A DNA stretch of 64,000 nucleotides, from positions 1-64,000 of the forward strand of contig NZ_JAIWQV010000003.1 of NCBI RefSeq assembly GCF_026122795.1, written 5' to 3'. Of the stretch, positions 17,842 to 28,474 are shown piece after piece. Below the pieces are notes generated by a model. It saw only the letters and a program-made list of their open reading frames with translations, ran no database searches and was not told the DNA's origin. Position numbers and translations under genes: made by a program. Source of the DNA: Buchnera aphidicola (Chaitophorus viminalis). Lineage in GTDB: Bacteria > Pseudomonadota > Gammaproteobacteria > Enterobacterales > Enterobacteriaceae. Each line of letters begins with the position of its first letter. Position 1 is the first letter of the stretch.

Positions 17842-18518
17842 TCTATTCCTAATTTTATTAAAGCATATTGAGCAGAATTTTGTTCTGCTTTTCTTCTGCT
17901 AGATCCAATTCCAATTAAATTTTCAGAAATATTTAAGATTTTACATTTAACTGTAAATAATTGATTATGTGCTTCTCCATATACTTGTACTACAGTATAA
18001 GTAGGTAATGGTAAATGTTTAGATTGTAAATATTCTTGTAGTCTAGTTTTTGAATCTTTTTGAGCATCTCCTGGACTAATTTTTTCTAATCTTTTTTTAT
18101 ACCATTTTAATATTAATTTTTCTATAGTTTTAATATTACTATCTAAAAAAACACTTCCAATGATCGCTTCTACAGTATTTGCTAATATTGATTCTCTTCT
18201 AAAACCTCCACTTTTTAATTCTCCTTGTCCTAGTTTTAAATATTCTCCTAATTCAAATTCATGTGCAATTTTTGCTAAAGTATGCCCTCTAACTAAAGTT
18301 GCACGCATGCGACTCATATCTCCTTCATTTACATCAGGAAAAAATTTATATAATGCTGTAGCAATTACAAAACTAAGAATAGAATCACCTAAAAATTCTA
18401 ATCTTTCATTATGATTAATTCCAGAACTTCTATGTGTTAATGCTTGAGTTAAAAGTTCTTTTTTAGTATATACATATCCTATTATTTTTTGTACTTTTTT
18501 TGTTTCAGAGTAATCCAT
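17838..18518 (-). CDS. rnc: Ribonuclease III
   Basis: Dimeric double-strand RNase that cuts the pre-rRNA stems; its 16S target stem is still present at 10308/11978. 226 aa, the same as E. coli. Signature [14 protein letters not shown] with Glu38 and Asp45, second acidic site in [13 protein letters not shown], and a C-terminal double-stranded RNA-binding domain ([18 protein letters not shown]...[12 protein letters not shown]). Amino acid identity to E. coli is strikingly high (for example [14 protein letters not shown] and [14 protein letters not shown]), higher than for era or lepB beside it. Confidence 0.97.
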   Translation of the reverse strand: MDYSETKKVQKIIGYVYTKKELLTQALTHRSSGINHNERLEFLGDSILSFVIATALYKFFPDVNEGDMSRMRATLVRGHTLAKIAHEFELGEYLKLGQGELKSGGFRRESILANTVEAIIGSVFLDSNIKTIEKLILKWYKKRLEKISPGDAQKDSKTRLQEYLQSKHLPLPTYTVVQVYGEAHNQLFTVKCKILNISENLIGIGSSRRKAEQNSAQYALIKLGIE

Positions 18519-18591
18519 GATATACCGATATTTTTTAAATTAAAATGTAATAATTAAAAATGTAAATTATTTTTTAAAATTAGAAAAGTTT

Positions 18592-19461
18592 TTATTTAAT
18601 TATTTTTCCAATTCTATAAAATCTTATTCCAGTTGGCCACATATTTTCCTTTTGTTCTAAACTAAACCATACCATACTCACTTTTCCAAGAACATTTTCT
18701 TCAGGAACTAATCCCCAATATCTACTATCAGAACTATTATCTCTATTATCTCCCATAACAAAATAAAATCCTTTTGGAATCACCCAAGTTCCTAATTTTA
18801 TTAATTTTTGTTTATAATAGAATTTTTTTTGATCTTTACAATTTTTAGATATAAGAATATTGTAATTATTTTTATTATTTGTTTCTTCTATAATTAAATT
18901 ATTTTTTAAATCTAAAATATTTTTTTCTGGAAAATTATTATTTATAAATTTATCATATGTTACAAGATTCATTAGATATGAATATTTATTATATTTATTA
19001 TAAATAGAAATTTTTTTAGTCAAAGGATTATATTTTACTGTATCTCCTGGGATTCCAATAACTCTTTTTACAAAATTTAAATTTGTATTATGAGGATATT
19101 TAAAAATTATAATATCACCTCTCAGAGGTTCTTGAATTCTAAATAATATTTTTTGATTAAATGGATTTATTATGTTATAAGCAAATTTTTTTACTAAAAT
19201 ATAATCTCCCACGAATAAAGAAGGTAACATTGAAGTTGAAGGAATTTGAAATGGTTCAAATATAAAAGTTCTAAAAATAAATGTAAATAATAAAATTGGA
19301 AAAATATCACTTATAGAACTTTCTTGTTCATTTTTATAATCATTATATTTTTTTTCTGTAAGATTATATTTGTAATATAAATTTTTTATTATTTTTAATG
19401 TCCATATAAAACCTGTAAAAGTCATAAAAAATATAAAACATGTAGAAATTATATTATACAT
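18592..19461 (-). CDS. lepB: Signal peptidase I
   Basis: Inner-membrane serine protease that removes signal peptides of exported proteins such as BamA. 289 aa (E. coli 324). Two transmembrane segments (residues 2-25 and about 52-69), then box B with catalytic Ser77 in PSTSMLPSL, box D with the general base Lys132 in FVKRVIGIPGD, and box E GDNRDNSSDSRYWG. The periplasmic insertion is shorter than in E. coli. It lies 14 bp downstream of lepA, in the conserved lepA-lepB-rnc-era operon. Confidence 0.95.
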   Translation of the reverse strand: MYNIISTCFIFFMTFTGFIWTLKIIKNLYYKYNLTEKKYNDYKNEQESSISDIFPILLFTFIFRTFIFEPFQIPSTSMLPSLFVGDYILVKKFAYNIINPFNQKILFRIQEPLRGDIIIFKYPHNTNLNFVKRVIGIPGDTVKYNPLTKKISIYNKYNKYSYLMNLVTYDKFINNNFPEKNILDLKNNLIIEETNNKNNYNILISKNCKDQKKFYYKQKLIKLGTWVIPKGFYFVMGDNRDNSSDSRYWGLVPEENVLGKVSMVWFSLEQKENMWPTGIRFYRIGKIIK

Positions 19462-19475
19462 TAATTTTTTCCTTA

Positions 19476-21275
19476 CTAAGAGTCTTTATTTAAATTTAAA
19501 ATAGAGAAAAAAGCTTCTTTTGGTAAATTAATATTTCCAATTCTTTTCATTTTTTTTTTACCTAATTTTTGTTTTTTTAATAATTTTTTTTTTCTTGAAA
19601 TATCTCCTCCATAGCATTTAGATAAAACATTTTTTCTTAATTGTTTTATAGTGGTACGTGCTATAATTTTATTTTTTGCTGAAGCTTGTATTGAAATATC
19701 AAATTGTTGTCTTGGTATAATATTTTTCATTTTTTCAATAATTTCTTTTCCTTTTCTAAAGCATGTTTTTTCATGTACAATTGTAGATAATGCATCGATT
19801 TTTTCATTATTAATTAATATATTTAAACATATTAAATTAGATTTTTTAAATTTTTTAAATTTATATTCTAAAGATGCATATCCACTAGAAACAGATTTAA
19901 TTTGATCAAAAAAATTTAAAACTATTTCAGACATTGGAATATCATAAGTTAAAGATATTTGATGTGTATGATAAACCATTTTTTTTTGAATTCCTCTTTT
20001 TTTTACACATAAAGAAATTATATTTCCAATATATTTTGAAGGCAACAAAATAATACATTCTGCAATAGGTTCTCGTATTTCTTTATATGTTCCTTTTTTA
20101 GGAAAATTAACTGGAGAATTTATTTTTAAAATTTTATTATTTTTTGAAAGTTTAATTTCATAAATTACTGTTGGAGGAGTCGAAATTAAATTTAAATTGT
20201 ATTCTCGTTCTAATCTTTCTTGAATAATTTCCATATGTAAAATTCCAAGAAATCCGCATTTAAAACCAAAACCTAAAGCTGAAGAATTTTCTGGTTCATA
20301 AAATAGTGATGCATCATTTAAACTAAGTTTTCCTAAAGCATCTCTAAAATTTTCATATTGATTTGAATCAATAGTATACAGTCCAGCATATATTTGTGGT
20401 TGAACTTTTTTAAAACTAGATAAAGGGTATTTACAAGGATTATGAAAAGAAGTTAAGGTATCTCCAACTGGTGCAGCTGATATATTTTTAATACCGCAAA
20501 TTACCCATCCTACTTCTCCACATTTTAATTTTTTTAAAGAAATTTGTTTAGGTGTAAATATTCCAAGTTTTTCAACTTTATAGTTTTTTTTTGAACTCAT
20601 TACTTGAATTATAGATCCTTGTTCTAAAAATCCATTTTTAATTCTAATTAAAGATACTACACCTAAATAATTATCAAACCATGAATCAATTATAATTGCT
20701 TGTAATGGTTTTTTTTTATTTCCTATAGGAAAAGGAATTTTTTTAATAATTTTTTCTAATAATGATTTTACACCTAAACCAGTTTTTGCTGAACAAGATA
20801 TAGCATTTTTAGAAGAAATTCCAATAATATCTTCTATATCTTTTAAGATACGATTAGGATCTGCATGAGGTAAATCAATTTTATTAATTACAGGAATTAT
20901 TTTAATATTCATATTTAATGCTGTATAACAATTTTCTAATGTTTGAGCTTCTATTCCTTGGGTTGCATCAATTACTAATAATGCACCTTCACATGCTGAT
21001 AAAGAACGTTTTACTTCATAAGAAAAATTTACATGTCCTGGAGTATCTATAAAATTTAAATAATATTTTTTATTATTTTGATTTATATACGTAGTAGTTA
21101 CTGTTTGTGCTTTAATTGTAATTCCTCTTTCTTTTTCTAGATCCATAGTATCTAACATACGTGCAGATATTTCTCTTTTTTTTAAATTTCCACAAATTTG
21201 AATTAATCTATCAGCTAGAGTAGATTTACCGTGATCTATATGTGCAATAATAGAAAAATTTCTTATTCTTTTCAT
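19476..21275 (-). CDS. lepA: Elongation factor 4 (LepA)
   Basis: Ribosome-associated translational GTPase (599 aa, exactly the E. coli length). G1 [14 protein letters not shown], switch region [13 protein letters not shown]3 [10 protein letters not shown]4 NKIDLPHAD; then domains II, III and V and the LepA-specific C-terminal domain ([20 protein letters not shown]), ending in a Lys-rich tail. First gene of the lepA-lepB-rnc-era operon. It is divergent from mnmA across a 247-bp AT-rich gap in which I see no clear promoter. Confidence 0.97.
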   Translation of the reverse strand: MKRIRNFSIIAHIDHGKSTLADRLIQICGNLKKREISARMLDTMDLEKERGITIKAQTVTTTYINQNNKKYYLNFIDTPGHVNFSYEVKRSLSACEGALLVIDATQGIEAQTLENCYTALNMNIKIIPVINKIDLPHADPNRILKDIEDIIGISSKNAISCSAKTGLGVKSLLEKIIKKIPFPIGNKKKPLQAIIIDSWFDNYLGVVSLIRIKNGFLEQGSIIQVMSSKKNYKVEKLGIFTPKQISLKKLKCGEVGWVICGIKNISAAPVGDTLTSFHNPCKYPLSSFKKVQPQIYAGLYTIDSNQYENFRDALGKLSLNDASLFYEPENSSALGFGFKCGFLGILHMEIIQERLEREYNLNLISTPPTVIYEIKLSKNNKILKINSPVNFPKKGTYKEIREPIAECIILLPSKYIGNIISLCVKKRGIQKKMVYHTHQISLTYDIPMSEIVLNFFDQIKSVSSGYASLEYKFKKFKKSNLICLNILINNEKIDALSTIVHEKTCFRKGKEIIEKMKNIIPRQQFDISIQASAKNKIIARTTIKQLRKNVLSKCYGGDISRKKKLLKKQKLGKKKMKRIGNINLPKEAFFSILNLNKDS

Positions 21276-21522
21276 TAATTTTTGTATACCATAAATTATT
21301 ATAAATTTATTATTATGTAATAATTTTAAAAATTAAAATCATTATAATTTTTTTCATTATATTATGATATTTACATTTTTTATTTAATTGTTTAAAAATT
21401 AATTATATAATAAAATTTTATTTTTCTTAATTTTTTTTAATAAAAATACTATATCATAGTTAATTATGAGAATAAAAATACAGTGATTTTTTATTTACAG
21501 AAAATTTTTTTAAGGTTTATAT

Positions 21523-22644
21523 ATGAAACATAAAAAAAAAAAAGTTATTATAGCGATGTCTGGAGGAGTAGATTCTTCTGTTTCTGCATGGTTATTAAAA
21601 AAAAAATATCATGTAGAAGGATTATTTATGAAAAATTGGGAAGAAGAAGATGATTTTAATTACTGTAGTTCAAAAAAAGATCTTCAAGATGTTGAAAGTG
21701 TATGTAAATCTTTAAAAATTTTTTTACATAAAGTAAATTTTTCTCTAGAATATTGGGAATATGTTTTTAAAAATTTTTTATTAGAGCATAAAAAAGGGAG
21801 AACTCCAAATCCAGATATATTATGTAATAAACACATTAAATTTAAATTTTTTTTTAAATTTGCAATAGAAAATTTAAATGCTGATTATATATCTACTGGG
21901 CATTATGCTATAAATTTTTTTAAAGATAAAAGTTATTTTTTATTAAAAGGAAAAGATAAAACTAAAGATCAAAGTTATTTTTTATATACATTAAAACAAA
22001 CACACTTGAAAAAAATATTATTTCCATTAGGCAATTTAAAAAAAAAAAAAGTAAGGAAAATCGCAAAAAAAATAAATTTAAAAGTTTACAATAAAAAAGA
22101 TTCTGTAGGTATTTGTTTTATTCAACCTCAATTTTATAATAAATTTTTAAATAAATATTTACCTTCTAAACCTGGATTAATTTTAACTGTTAAAAAAGAA
22201 ATTATAGGAAAACATAACGGATTATTTCATTATACTTTAGGCCAAAGAAAAGGATTAAATATAGGAGGATTAAAAAAATATAATAGTGCTCCATGGTATG
22301 TTGTAGAAAAAGATGTTATCAATAATTTTTTAATTGTAGCTCAAGGTTTTCAAAATAAATATTTGTTATCTACAGGATTGATTCTTAAAAAAATACATTG
22401 GATTAATACAATAAATATTAATTTTCCTTTAACTTGTAAAGTTAAAACTCGATATTCTGAAATTGAAAATGATTGTATAATCATGCAAAGTCAAAAATAT
22501 TTAAAAGTATCTTTTTTAAGTCCAATTTCTTCTGTAACTCCTGGACAATCTGCAGTTTTTTATTTAAAGAATATTTGTTTAGGTGGAGGAATAATTCAAA
22601 AAAGAATTCCATTAAGTAAAATTTTTTTAAATAGAAAATTTTAA
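21523..22644 (+). CDS. mnmA: tRNA-specific 2-thiouridylase MnmA
   Basis: Thiolates U34 of Lys, Glu and Gln tRNAs using persulfide sulfur. 373 aa (E. coli 368). PP-loop SGGVDSS (residues 13-19), catalytic Cys101 in [13 protein letters not shown] and the second Cys in DSVGICFIQ; the tRNA-binding segment [10 protein letters not shown] is intact. In E. coli the order is mnmA-hflD-purB; hflD is missing here and purB starts 40 bp downstream. Confidence 0.96.
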   Translation: MKHKKKKVIIAMSGGVDSSVSAWLLKKKYHVEGLFMKNWEEEDDFNYCSSKKDLQDVESVCKSLKIFLHKVNFSLEYWEYVFKNFLLEHKKGRTPNPDILCNKHIKFKFFFKFAIENLNADYISTGHYAINFFKDKSYFLLKGKDKTKDQSYFLYTLKQTHLKKILFPLGNLKKKKVRKIAKKINLKVYNKKDSVGICFIQPQFYNKFLNKYLPSKPGLILTVKKEIIGKHNGLFHYTLGQRKGLNIGGLKKYNSAPWYVVEKDVINNFLIVAQGFQNKYLLSTGLILKKIHWINTININFPLTCKVKTRYSEIENDCIIMQSQKYLKVSFLSPISSVTPGQSAVFYLKNICLGGGIIQKRIPLSKIFLNRKF

Positions 22645-22684
22645 ATATCAATAAAATTTTTGTTATTAAAAAAGGAAAAAAATT

Positions 22685-24067
22685 TTGAAATATATTAATT
22701 TAAAAAATATTTCACCTTTAGATGGTAGGTATAAAAATTTCACTAAAATTTTAAGAAATATATTTAGTGAATATGGATTTATTAAATATAGATTAATAGT
22801 TGAAATTTCTTGGTTGAAGTATTTATCTAAAATACCAGAAATTAAAGAATTAAAATTATTTAATAAAAAAATTAATGAGTATTTAAATACAATTCAAAAT
22901 CAGTTTAGTCTTAAAGATGCTTATGAAATAAAAAAAATTGAAAAACATACAAATCATGATTTAAAATCTATTATTGATTTTTTAACTAAAAAACTTTCTT
23001 TAATTAAAAATACAGATAATATTATTGAATTTATTCATTTTGGATGTACGTCTGAAGATATTAATAATATTGCTTATGCTTTAATGTTAAAAGATTCTAG
23101 AGAAAAATATATTTTAAAATATTGGAAAAAAATAATTTTTTATATGGATTTTATGTCAGTAAAATATAGAAAATCTGTAATTTTATCTAGAACTCATGGA
23201 CAATCTGCTACTCCATCTACTATGGGAAAAGAAATTTCTAATTTTTCTTATAGATTAAAAAGACAATTTAATCAATTAAAAAAAATTAAAATTTTAGGAA
23301 AATTTAATGGTGCTGTAGGAAATTACAATGCTTTATTAATCGCATATCCACATTTAAATTGGGAAAAAATTAGTAAAAAATTTGTAAATTCTTTTGATAT
23401 TTCTTGGAATCCTTATACTACTCAAATAGAACCACATGATTACTTATCTGAATTTTTTTCTTGTATTTTTAGATTTAATACTATTTTAATTGATTTTAAT
23501 AGAGATATGTGGGGTTATATTTCTTTAAATTATTTTAAACAAAAAATTAAATTTCATGAAACAGGGTCTTCTACTATGCCTCATAAAATTAATCCTATAT
23601 ATTTTGAAAATTCTGAAGGAAATTTAGGAATTTCTAACGCTTTAATACAACATATTTCATTTAAGTTACCTATTTCTAGATGGCAAAGAGATTTAAGTGA
23701 TTCTACTGTTTTAAGAAATTTAGGAAGTATTATAGCATATTCTATAATTAGTTATCGTTTTATTTTATTAGGAATGAAAAGAATAAAAATTAATAAAAAA
23801 TATATTAAAAAGGATTTAAAAAAAAATTATTCAATATTATTAGAACCATTACAAATTGTGATGCGTAAAATGGGTATAAAAAATTCATATAAAAAAATTA
23901 AAGATTTATTTAGAGGAAGAGAAGTAAATGCTAAAATTATAAAAAAATTTATTGATAATTTAAATATTCCTAATTCTGAAAAACAAAAGTTATACAATTT
24001 AACTCCTTTTAATTATATAGGAAATTCTGCTATTCTTGCAAAAAAAATTTCTCTTTATAAATATTAA
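22685..24067 (+). CDS. purB: Adenylosuccinate lyase
   Basis: Releases fumarate from SAICAR and adenylosuccinate in purine synthesis. 460 aa (E. coli 456). Start is TTG at 22685, supported by AAGGA at 22672-22676 eight bases upstream and by alignment with the E. coli N-terminus (SPLDGRY). Fumarase/aspartase-family signatures: HFGCTSEDINNIAYALML, SRTHGQSATPSTMGKE, and the flexible catalytic loop GSSTMPHKINPI. Preceded by mnmA with hflD deleted. Confidence 0.96.
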   Translation: MKYINLKNISPLDGRYKNFTKILRNIFSEYGFIKYRLIVEISWLKYLSKIPEIKELKLFNKKINEYLNTIQNQFSLKDAYEIKKIEKHTNHDLKSIIDFLTKKLSLIKNTDNIIEFIHFGCTSEDINNIAYALMLKDSREKYILKYWKKIIFYMDFMSVKYRKSVILSRTHGQSATPSTMGKEISNFSYRLKRQFNQLKKIKILGKFNGAVGNYNALLIAYPHLNWEKISKKFVNSFDISWNPYTTQIEPHDYLSEFFSCIFRFNTILIDFNRDMWGYISLNYFKQKIKFHETGSSTMPHKINPIYFENSEGNLGISNALIQHISFKLPISRWQRDLSDSTVLRNLGSIIAYSIISYRFILLGMKRIKINKKYIKKDLKKNYSILLEPLQIVMRKMGIKNSYKKIKDLFRGREVNAKIIKKFIDNLNIPNSEKQKLYNLTPFNYIGNSAILAKKISLYKY

Positions 24068-24101
24068 TTTTTTATAGTATTTTTTTTTAAAGGTTTTATA
24101 T

Positions 24102-24872
24102 ATGAAATTTTTATTAAATAAAAAAATTTTAGTTATTGGTTTACATAATAAATATTCTATAGCATATGGTATTTCTAAAATTATTTATAAGCAAGGAGCT
24201 AATTTAGCGTTTACATATAAAAATAAAAAGTATAAAAATAAAATTAAAGATATAGCTAAAAAATTTAATTCAAACATTGTTTTAAAATGTAATATGAAAA
24301 AAGATTCTAATATTAAAAATCTTTTTGCAAAATTAAAAAAAATATGGTTAAATTTTGATGGATTTATACATTCTATAGCATATTTAAATAAATATAGTCT
24401 TAAAAAAAAATATATTGATTCAATTAATTTAAAAGATTTTAATAAATCTCATCATATCACTTCATATAGTTTTTCAGCAATTGCTAAATATTGTCAATTT
24501 ATGCTAAATAAGAATTCTTCTTTATTAACTATATCTTATCTTGGTTCTAAAAAATTTATACCATATTATAATTTTATGGGATTAGCTAAAGCTTCTTTAG
24601 AATCAAATGTTAGATATTTAGCATGTTCTTTAGGTCCAAGAATTAGAGTTAATGCAATTTCTTCAGGTCCAATAAAAACAATTTCTTCATATGGTATTAA
24701 AAATTTTAAAAAAATTTATTCTATAAATAAAAATTTTTCTCCAATCAAAAGAAATGTATCTATTACAGAAATAGGGAATACAGCGGCTTTTTTAATTAGT
24801 AATTTATCTTCTGGAATTACAGGTCAAATTATATATGTAGATGGAGGATTTAATATAGTTGGACTGTTTTAA
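24102..24872 (+). CDS. fabI: Enoyl-[acyl-carrier-protein] reductase FabI
   Basis: NADH-dependent last step of fatty acid elongation (256 aa; E. coli 262). SDR fold with the FabI-type N-terminus KKILVIGLHNKYSIAYGI, the HSIAYLNKY loop, and the catalytic Tyr and Lys in YYNFMGLAKASLE, followed by RVNAISSGPI. Acts with FabZ (2.9 kb) and AcpS (16.6 kb). No frame damage. The 159-bp downstream gap before rnb holds no recognisable feature. Confidence 0.95.
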   Translation: MKFLLNKKILVIGLHNKYSIAYGISKIIYKQGANLAFTYKNKKYKNKIKDIAKKFNSNIVLKCNMKKDSNIKNLFAKLKKIWLNFDGFIHSIAYLNKYSLKKKYIDSINLKDFNKSHHITSYSFSAIAKYCQFMLNKNSSLLTISYLGSKKFIPYYNFMGLAKASLESNVRYLACSLGPRIRVNAISSGPIKTISSYGIKNFKKIYSINKNFSPIKRNVSITEIGNTAAFLISNLSSGITGQIIYVDGGFNIVGLF

Positions 24873-25031
24873 TTTTTTTTAATTTATGTTTATTAATTTA
24901 GTTTGGTCTTTTATTAAAATCATAGTATATTAATTTAATGTATTTTATATTTAAAATATTAAAATTTATATAAATAATTTTTTATAAAAATTTTTTAAGT
25001 ATTTTAATGTAATATTTTAGGTTAAATTATA

Positions 25032-26966
25032 ATGTTTTATGATAACAGTATATTAATACAGTTAAAAAAAAAATTTAAAAAAAAAACACTTAGAATTGAA
25101 GGAATAGTAAAAAAATCTGAGAAAGGTTTTGGATTTTTAGAAACAGATTCAAAAAATAGTTATTTTATACCTCCAAAAAAAATAAAAAAAGTGATGCATG
25201 GAGATAAAATAATTGCTAAAATAGGATTTTCTAAAAATAGAGAAATAGTTATTCCAGAAAAACTTATAAAATCTTTTTTACAAGTTTTCATTGGTAGACT
25301 TCAAAAAATTAATCAACAATTTTTTATTGTACCAAATTATATTTTTTTAAAAGAATATATTCCATGTACATTTTTAATAGATCAAAATTCTGAATTTAAA
25401 TCAGGAGATTGGTTTATAGCTAAATTAACTAAGCATAAATTAAATCATGATTCTTTTCATGCTAATTTAATTAAATTTATTGCAAAAAAAGAAGATCCAT
25501 TTATATCATGGTGGATAACTTTATCTAAATATAATTTAAAAAAGAAAGAACCTAAAGTTGATGTAAAAAATATTTCGTTTTTTGATTCTGAAAAAAGATT
25601 AGATTTAACAAATTTATCTTTTATAACTATAGATAATAGCAGTACTAAAGATATTGATGATGCATTATTTATAAAAAAACTTGGTAATAATTTTAAATTA
25701 ATAGTAGCTATATCTGATACTACATCTTTTATTCATTCTAAAAGTAAATTAGATATTATTGCAGCAAAAAGAGCTTTTACTAATTATTTACCTGGATTTA
25801 ATATTCCCATGTTACCAAGAATATTGTCTGAAGATTTATGTTCATTAAAACCAAATCAAAAACGTCCAGTATTAGCATGTAAAATGATTATTTCTAAAAC
25901 AGGAAAAATACAAAAAAATAGTGAATTTTTTTTAGCATGGATTAAATCTAAAGAAAAGTTATCATATCAAAATGTTTCAGATTGGTTAGAAAAAAAAAAT
26001 AGTTGGATTCCATCTACGAAAAATATTCAAAAACAATTAAAACTTTTAAAAAAATTATGTATTTCTAGAATTGAATGGAGAAAGAAATATGCTCTAATTT
26101 TTCCAGAAAGATTAGAATATAAATTTCATTTATCTTCTAATGGTGAAGTTTTAAAAATTTCTAATGAAAAAAGAAGAATTGCTCATAAAATAGTAGAAGA
26201 ATGTATGATATCTGCTAATATTACTGCAGCAAATTTTTTATCTAAAAAAATTGGTTTTGGATTATACAATAATCATTCTGGTTTTGATATATCTGATGCT
26301 AAACAAATTTCATTATTACTTAAAAAAAATAATATTTTTATTACTTCAAAAGAAATCTTGACTTTAAAGGGATTTCGTAGTTTATATAAAATTTTAAAAA
26401 AAAATAAATATAAATATTTAAATAACAGAATTAGAAAATTTCAATCTTTTAGTGAATTTAGTTTAATTCCTAATCCTCATTATGCTTTAGGATTGAAAAG
26501 ATATGCTACATGGACTTCACCAATTAGAAAATATGGAGATATAATTAATCATAGATTTTTAAAATCAATTATTTTAGGTTGTCAACCTGAAATAATAAAT
26601 CAAAATACTATAAAAAAGATTTCTGATCAAAAAAGAAAGCATAGATTATCAGAAAAAGAAATAGTAGAATTATTGTATATTCAATATTTTAGTAAAAATA
26701 ATTTTAAAAATAAAATATTTCAATCTGAAATAATAGATGTTTTAAGAGGAGGTATTCGTGCAAAATTATTAGACACAGGAGCTAATGTTTTTATTCCTAA
26801 TTCATTTATTCATAATATTCGTTCAGAATTAGAGTTAAATTTAGAAGATGGATTAATTTATGTGAAAAAGAAAATATTACATCAAATATCAGATATTATT
26901 CAAGTTAAAATAATAGATATTAAAAAAGATACAAAAAGTATTATAGCAAAAGTAATTCAAAATTAA
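25032..26966 (+). CDS. rnb: Exoribonuclease II
   Basis: Processive 3'-5' hydrolytic RNase involved in mRNA decay. 644 aa, identical in length to E. coli RNase II. N-terminal cold-shock-type domains, then the RNB catalytic domain with the magnesium-binding Asp cluster in TIDNSSTKDIDDALF (about residues 198-212), NPHYALGLKRYATWTSPIRKYGD and IINHRFL, and a C-terminal S1 domain. ychE follows 49 bp downstream. Confidence 0.95.
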   Translation: MFYDNSILIQLKKKFKKKTLRIEGIVKKSEKGFGFLETDSKNSYFIPPKKIKKVMHGDKIIAKIGFSKNREIVIPEKLIKSFLQVFIGRLQKINQQFFIVPNYIFLKEYIPCTFLIDQNSEFKSGDWFIAKLTKHKLNHDSFHANLIKFIAKKEDPFISWWITLSKYNLKKKEPKVDVKNISFFDSEKRLDLTNLSFITIDNSSTKDIDDALFIKKLGNNFKLIVAISDTTSFIHSKSKLDIIAAKRAFTNYLPGFNIPMLPRILSEDLCSLKPNQKRPVLACKMIISKTGKIQKNSEFFLAWIKSKEKLSYQNVSDWLEKKNSWIPSTKNIQKQLKLLKKLCISRIEWRKKYALIFPERLEYKFHLSSNGEVLKISNEKRRIAHKIVEECMISANITAANFLSKKIGFGLYNNHSGFDISDAKQISLLLKKNNIFITSKEILTLKGFRSLYKILKKNKYKYLNNRIRKFQSFSEFSLIPNPHYALGLKRYATWTSPIRKYGDIINHRFLKSIILGCQPEIINQNTIKKISDQKRKHRLSEKEIVELLYIQYFSKNNFKNKIFQSEIIDVLRGGIRAKLLDTGANVFIPNSFIHNIRSELELNLEDGLIYVKKKILHQISDIIQVKIIDIKKDTKSIIAKVIQN

Positions 26967-27015
26967 TTTAATAACGTTAATTATATAAGTTTTAATCAAA
27001 ATATAAGGAAGATAT

Positions 27016-27672
27016 GTGAATATATTGAATTTTGATTTTACCATTTATATAAAATTTTTTATTAGTTTAGTTATATTAATTAATCCTATAGGTATGATAC
27101 CAATTTTTTTAAGTATGACAAATCATTTTTCTGATAAAGAAAAAAATAGAATTAATTTAGTAGCAAATTTTTCAGCGTTTTTAATTTTATTAATATCTTT
27201 GTTTTTTGGTCATTCAATTTTAAAATTTTTTGCAATTTCTATATCATCTGTTAAAATTTCTGGAGGTTTATTAATTTTAACTATAGCATTTTCTATGATT
27301 AATAATCATAATACTTCTTTATATTCAAAAAAAAAATATACTAAAAAAAATAATATACAAAGACATAATATTGCTATAATACCTTTAGCTATGCCTTTAA
27401 TTGCTGGTCCTGGTGCTATTAGCACTACGATAATTTGGAGCATTCAAAATTCTAGTTTAACAAATATGATTTTTTTTAGTATAGTAATTTTTATATTTTT
27501 TATGCTTTGTTATTTTGTATTTCGTATTTCTCCATTTTTTATGTATTTTTTTGGTAAAACTGGTATGGAGATTATTACTAAAATTATGGGATTATTACTT
27601 ATGTCTGTAGGAATAGAATTAATTACTTCTGGAATACGATTTATTCTTGATAAAAATGTTCATGATATTTAA
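27016..27672 (+). CDS. ychE: MarC-family inner membrane protein, probable YchE
   Basis: Multi-pass membrane protein (218 aa) with about six hydrophobic segments and the family signature LINPIGMIPIFLSMT near the N-terminus, plus PLAMPLIAGPGAISTTI. Its transport role is not established in any organism I know of. Start is GTG at 27016, with AAGGA at 27005-27009. An overlapping out-of-frame ATG at 27014 is followed at once by TGA. Assignment to YchE rather than the paralogue YhgN rests on gene neighbourhood. lipB follows within 40 bp. Confidence 0.82.
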   Translation: MNILNFDFTIYIKFFISLVILINPIGMIPIFLSMTNHFSDKEKNRINLVANFSAFLILLISLFFGHSILKFFAISISSVKISGGLLILTIAFSMINNHNTSLYSKKKYTKKNNIQRHNIAIIPLAMPLIAGPGAISTTIIWSIQNSSLTNMIFFSIVIFIFFMLCYFVFRISPFFMYFFGKTGMEIITKIMGLLLMSVGIELITSGIRFILDKNVHDI

Positions 27673-27708
27673 AAATATTTGATCTTTTATGATACTATTT
27701 TAATTTAT

Positions 27709-28380
27709 ATGAAACCAAATAAAATTTATATTAGAAATTTAAAAAAAACTGATTGGAGTATTACTTCTAGTGCTATGCATATATTTACTAATTCTAGATC
27801 TCAGAAAACAATAGATGAATTATGGTTTACAGAACATAATTCAATTTTTACTACAGGTTTATTAGAAAAAAACAAAAATATTATTAAAAAAATACGTAAT
27901 ATTCCAATTGTTCAATGTAATAGAGGAGGTAAAATAACTTATCATGGTCCAGGACAGCAATTAGTTTATATGTTAATAAATTTAAAAGAAAAAAAAATTG
28001 GTATTAAAAAATTTCTTTTTTTGATTGAAAAAGTTGTAATTAAAACATTAAAAAAATTTCAGATTACTGCTTATACTATAAAAAATTCTCCAGGTATATA
28101 TATTAATAAAAAAAAATTTTGTTTTATAGGTTTACGTGTTAAAAATCATTGTTCTTTATATGGAATATCTTATAATATACATACTGATTTAAGTTTATAT
28201 AAATATATTAATCCTTGTGGAAATAAATTTATAAAAATTTTAAATTTAATAGATGTAATTCCTACAATTACAATGAATATTTTTAGAAAACAATTTATTA
28301 AAACATTTTTAAATATTTTTAAATATCAAGAAAAATATCAATCTTCATATAATGTTTTTAATAAAATATATCAAAATTAA
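27709..28380 (+). CDS. lipB: Octanoyl-[ACP]:protein N-octanoyltransferase LipB
   Basis: Moves octanoate from ACP to lipoyl domains, the first step of lipoate assembly; SucB in this window is a client. 223 aa from the ATG at 27709 (E. coli 213). A TTG at 27679 would add ten residues without a better ribosome binding site. Motifs: RGGKITYHGPGQQLVYMLIN, catalytic Lys in KKKFCFIGLRV and the acyl-carrying Cys in INPCGNKF. lipA follows, as expected for the pathway. Confidence 0.93.
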   Translation: MKPNKIYIRNLKKTDWSITSSAMHIFTNSRSQKTIDELWFTEHNSIFTTGLLEKNKNIIKKIRNIPIVQCNRGGKITYHGPGQQLVYMLINLKEKKIGIKKFLFLIEKVVIKTLKKFQITAYTIKNSPGIYINKKKFCFIGLRVKNHCSLYGISYNIHTDLSLYKYINPCGNKFIKILNLIDVIPTITMNIFRKQFIKTFLNIFKYQEKYQSSYNVFNKIYQN

Positions 28381-28474
28381 TTTCTTTAGATTTATTCTTT
28401 ATATAAAAATATTTTTTTGTAAAATTTGAATTATTTTACCTTAAAAATAAAATTTTAATTGAGATTTATTAAAT

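Noticed and set aside
18160-18414. 84-codon frame antisense to rnc, and similar ones antisense to lepA, proS, trpA, trpC, trpD, pyrF and cmk
   Set aside because: Each is the shadow of a well-supported conserved gene on the other strand, without a ribosome binding site or recognisable product.
22685-22687. purB as a truncated gene lacking an ATG
   Set aside because: A TTG start with a good ribosome binding site gives a full-length protein aligning from the first residues.
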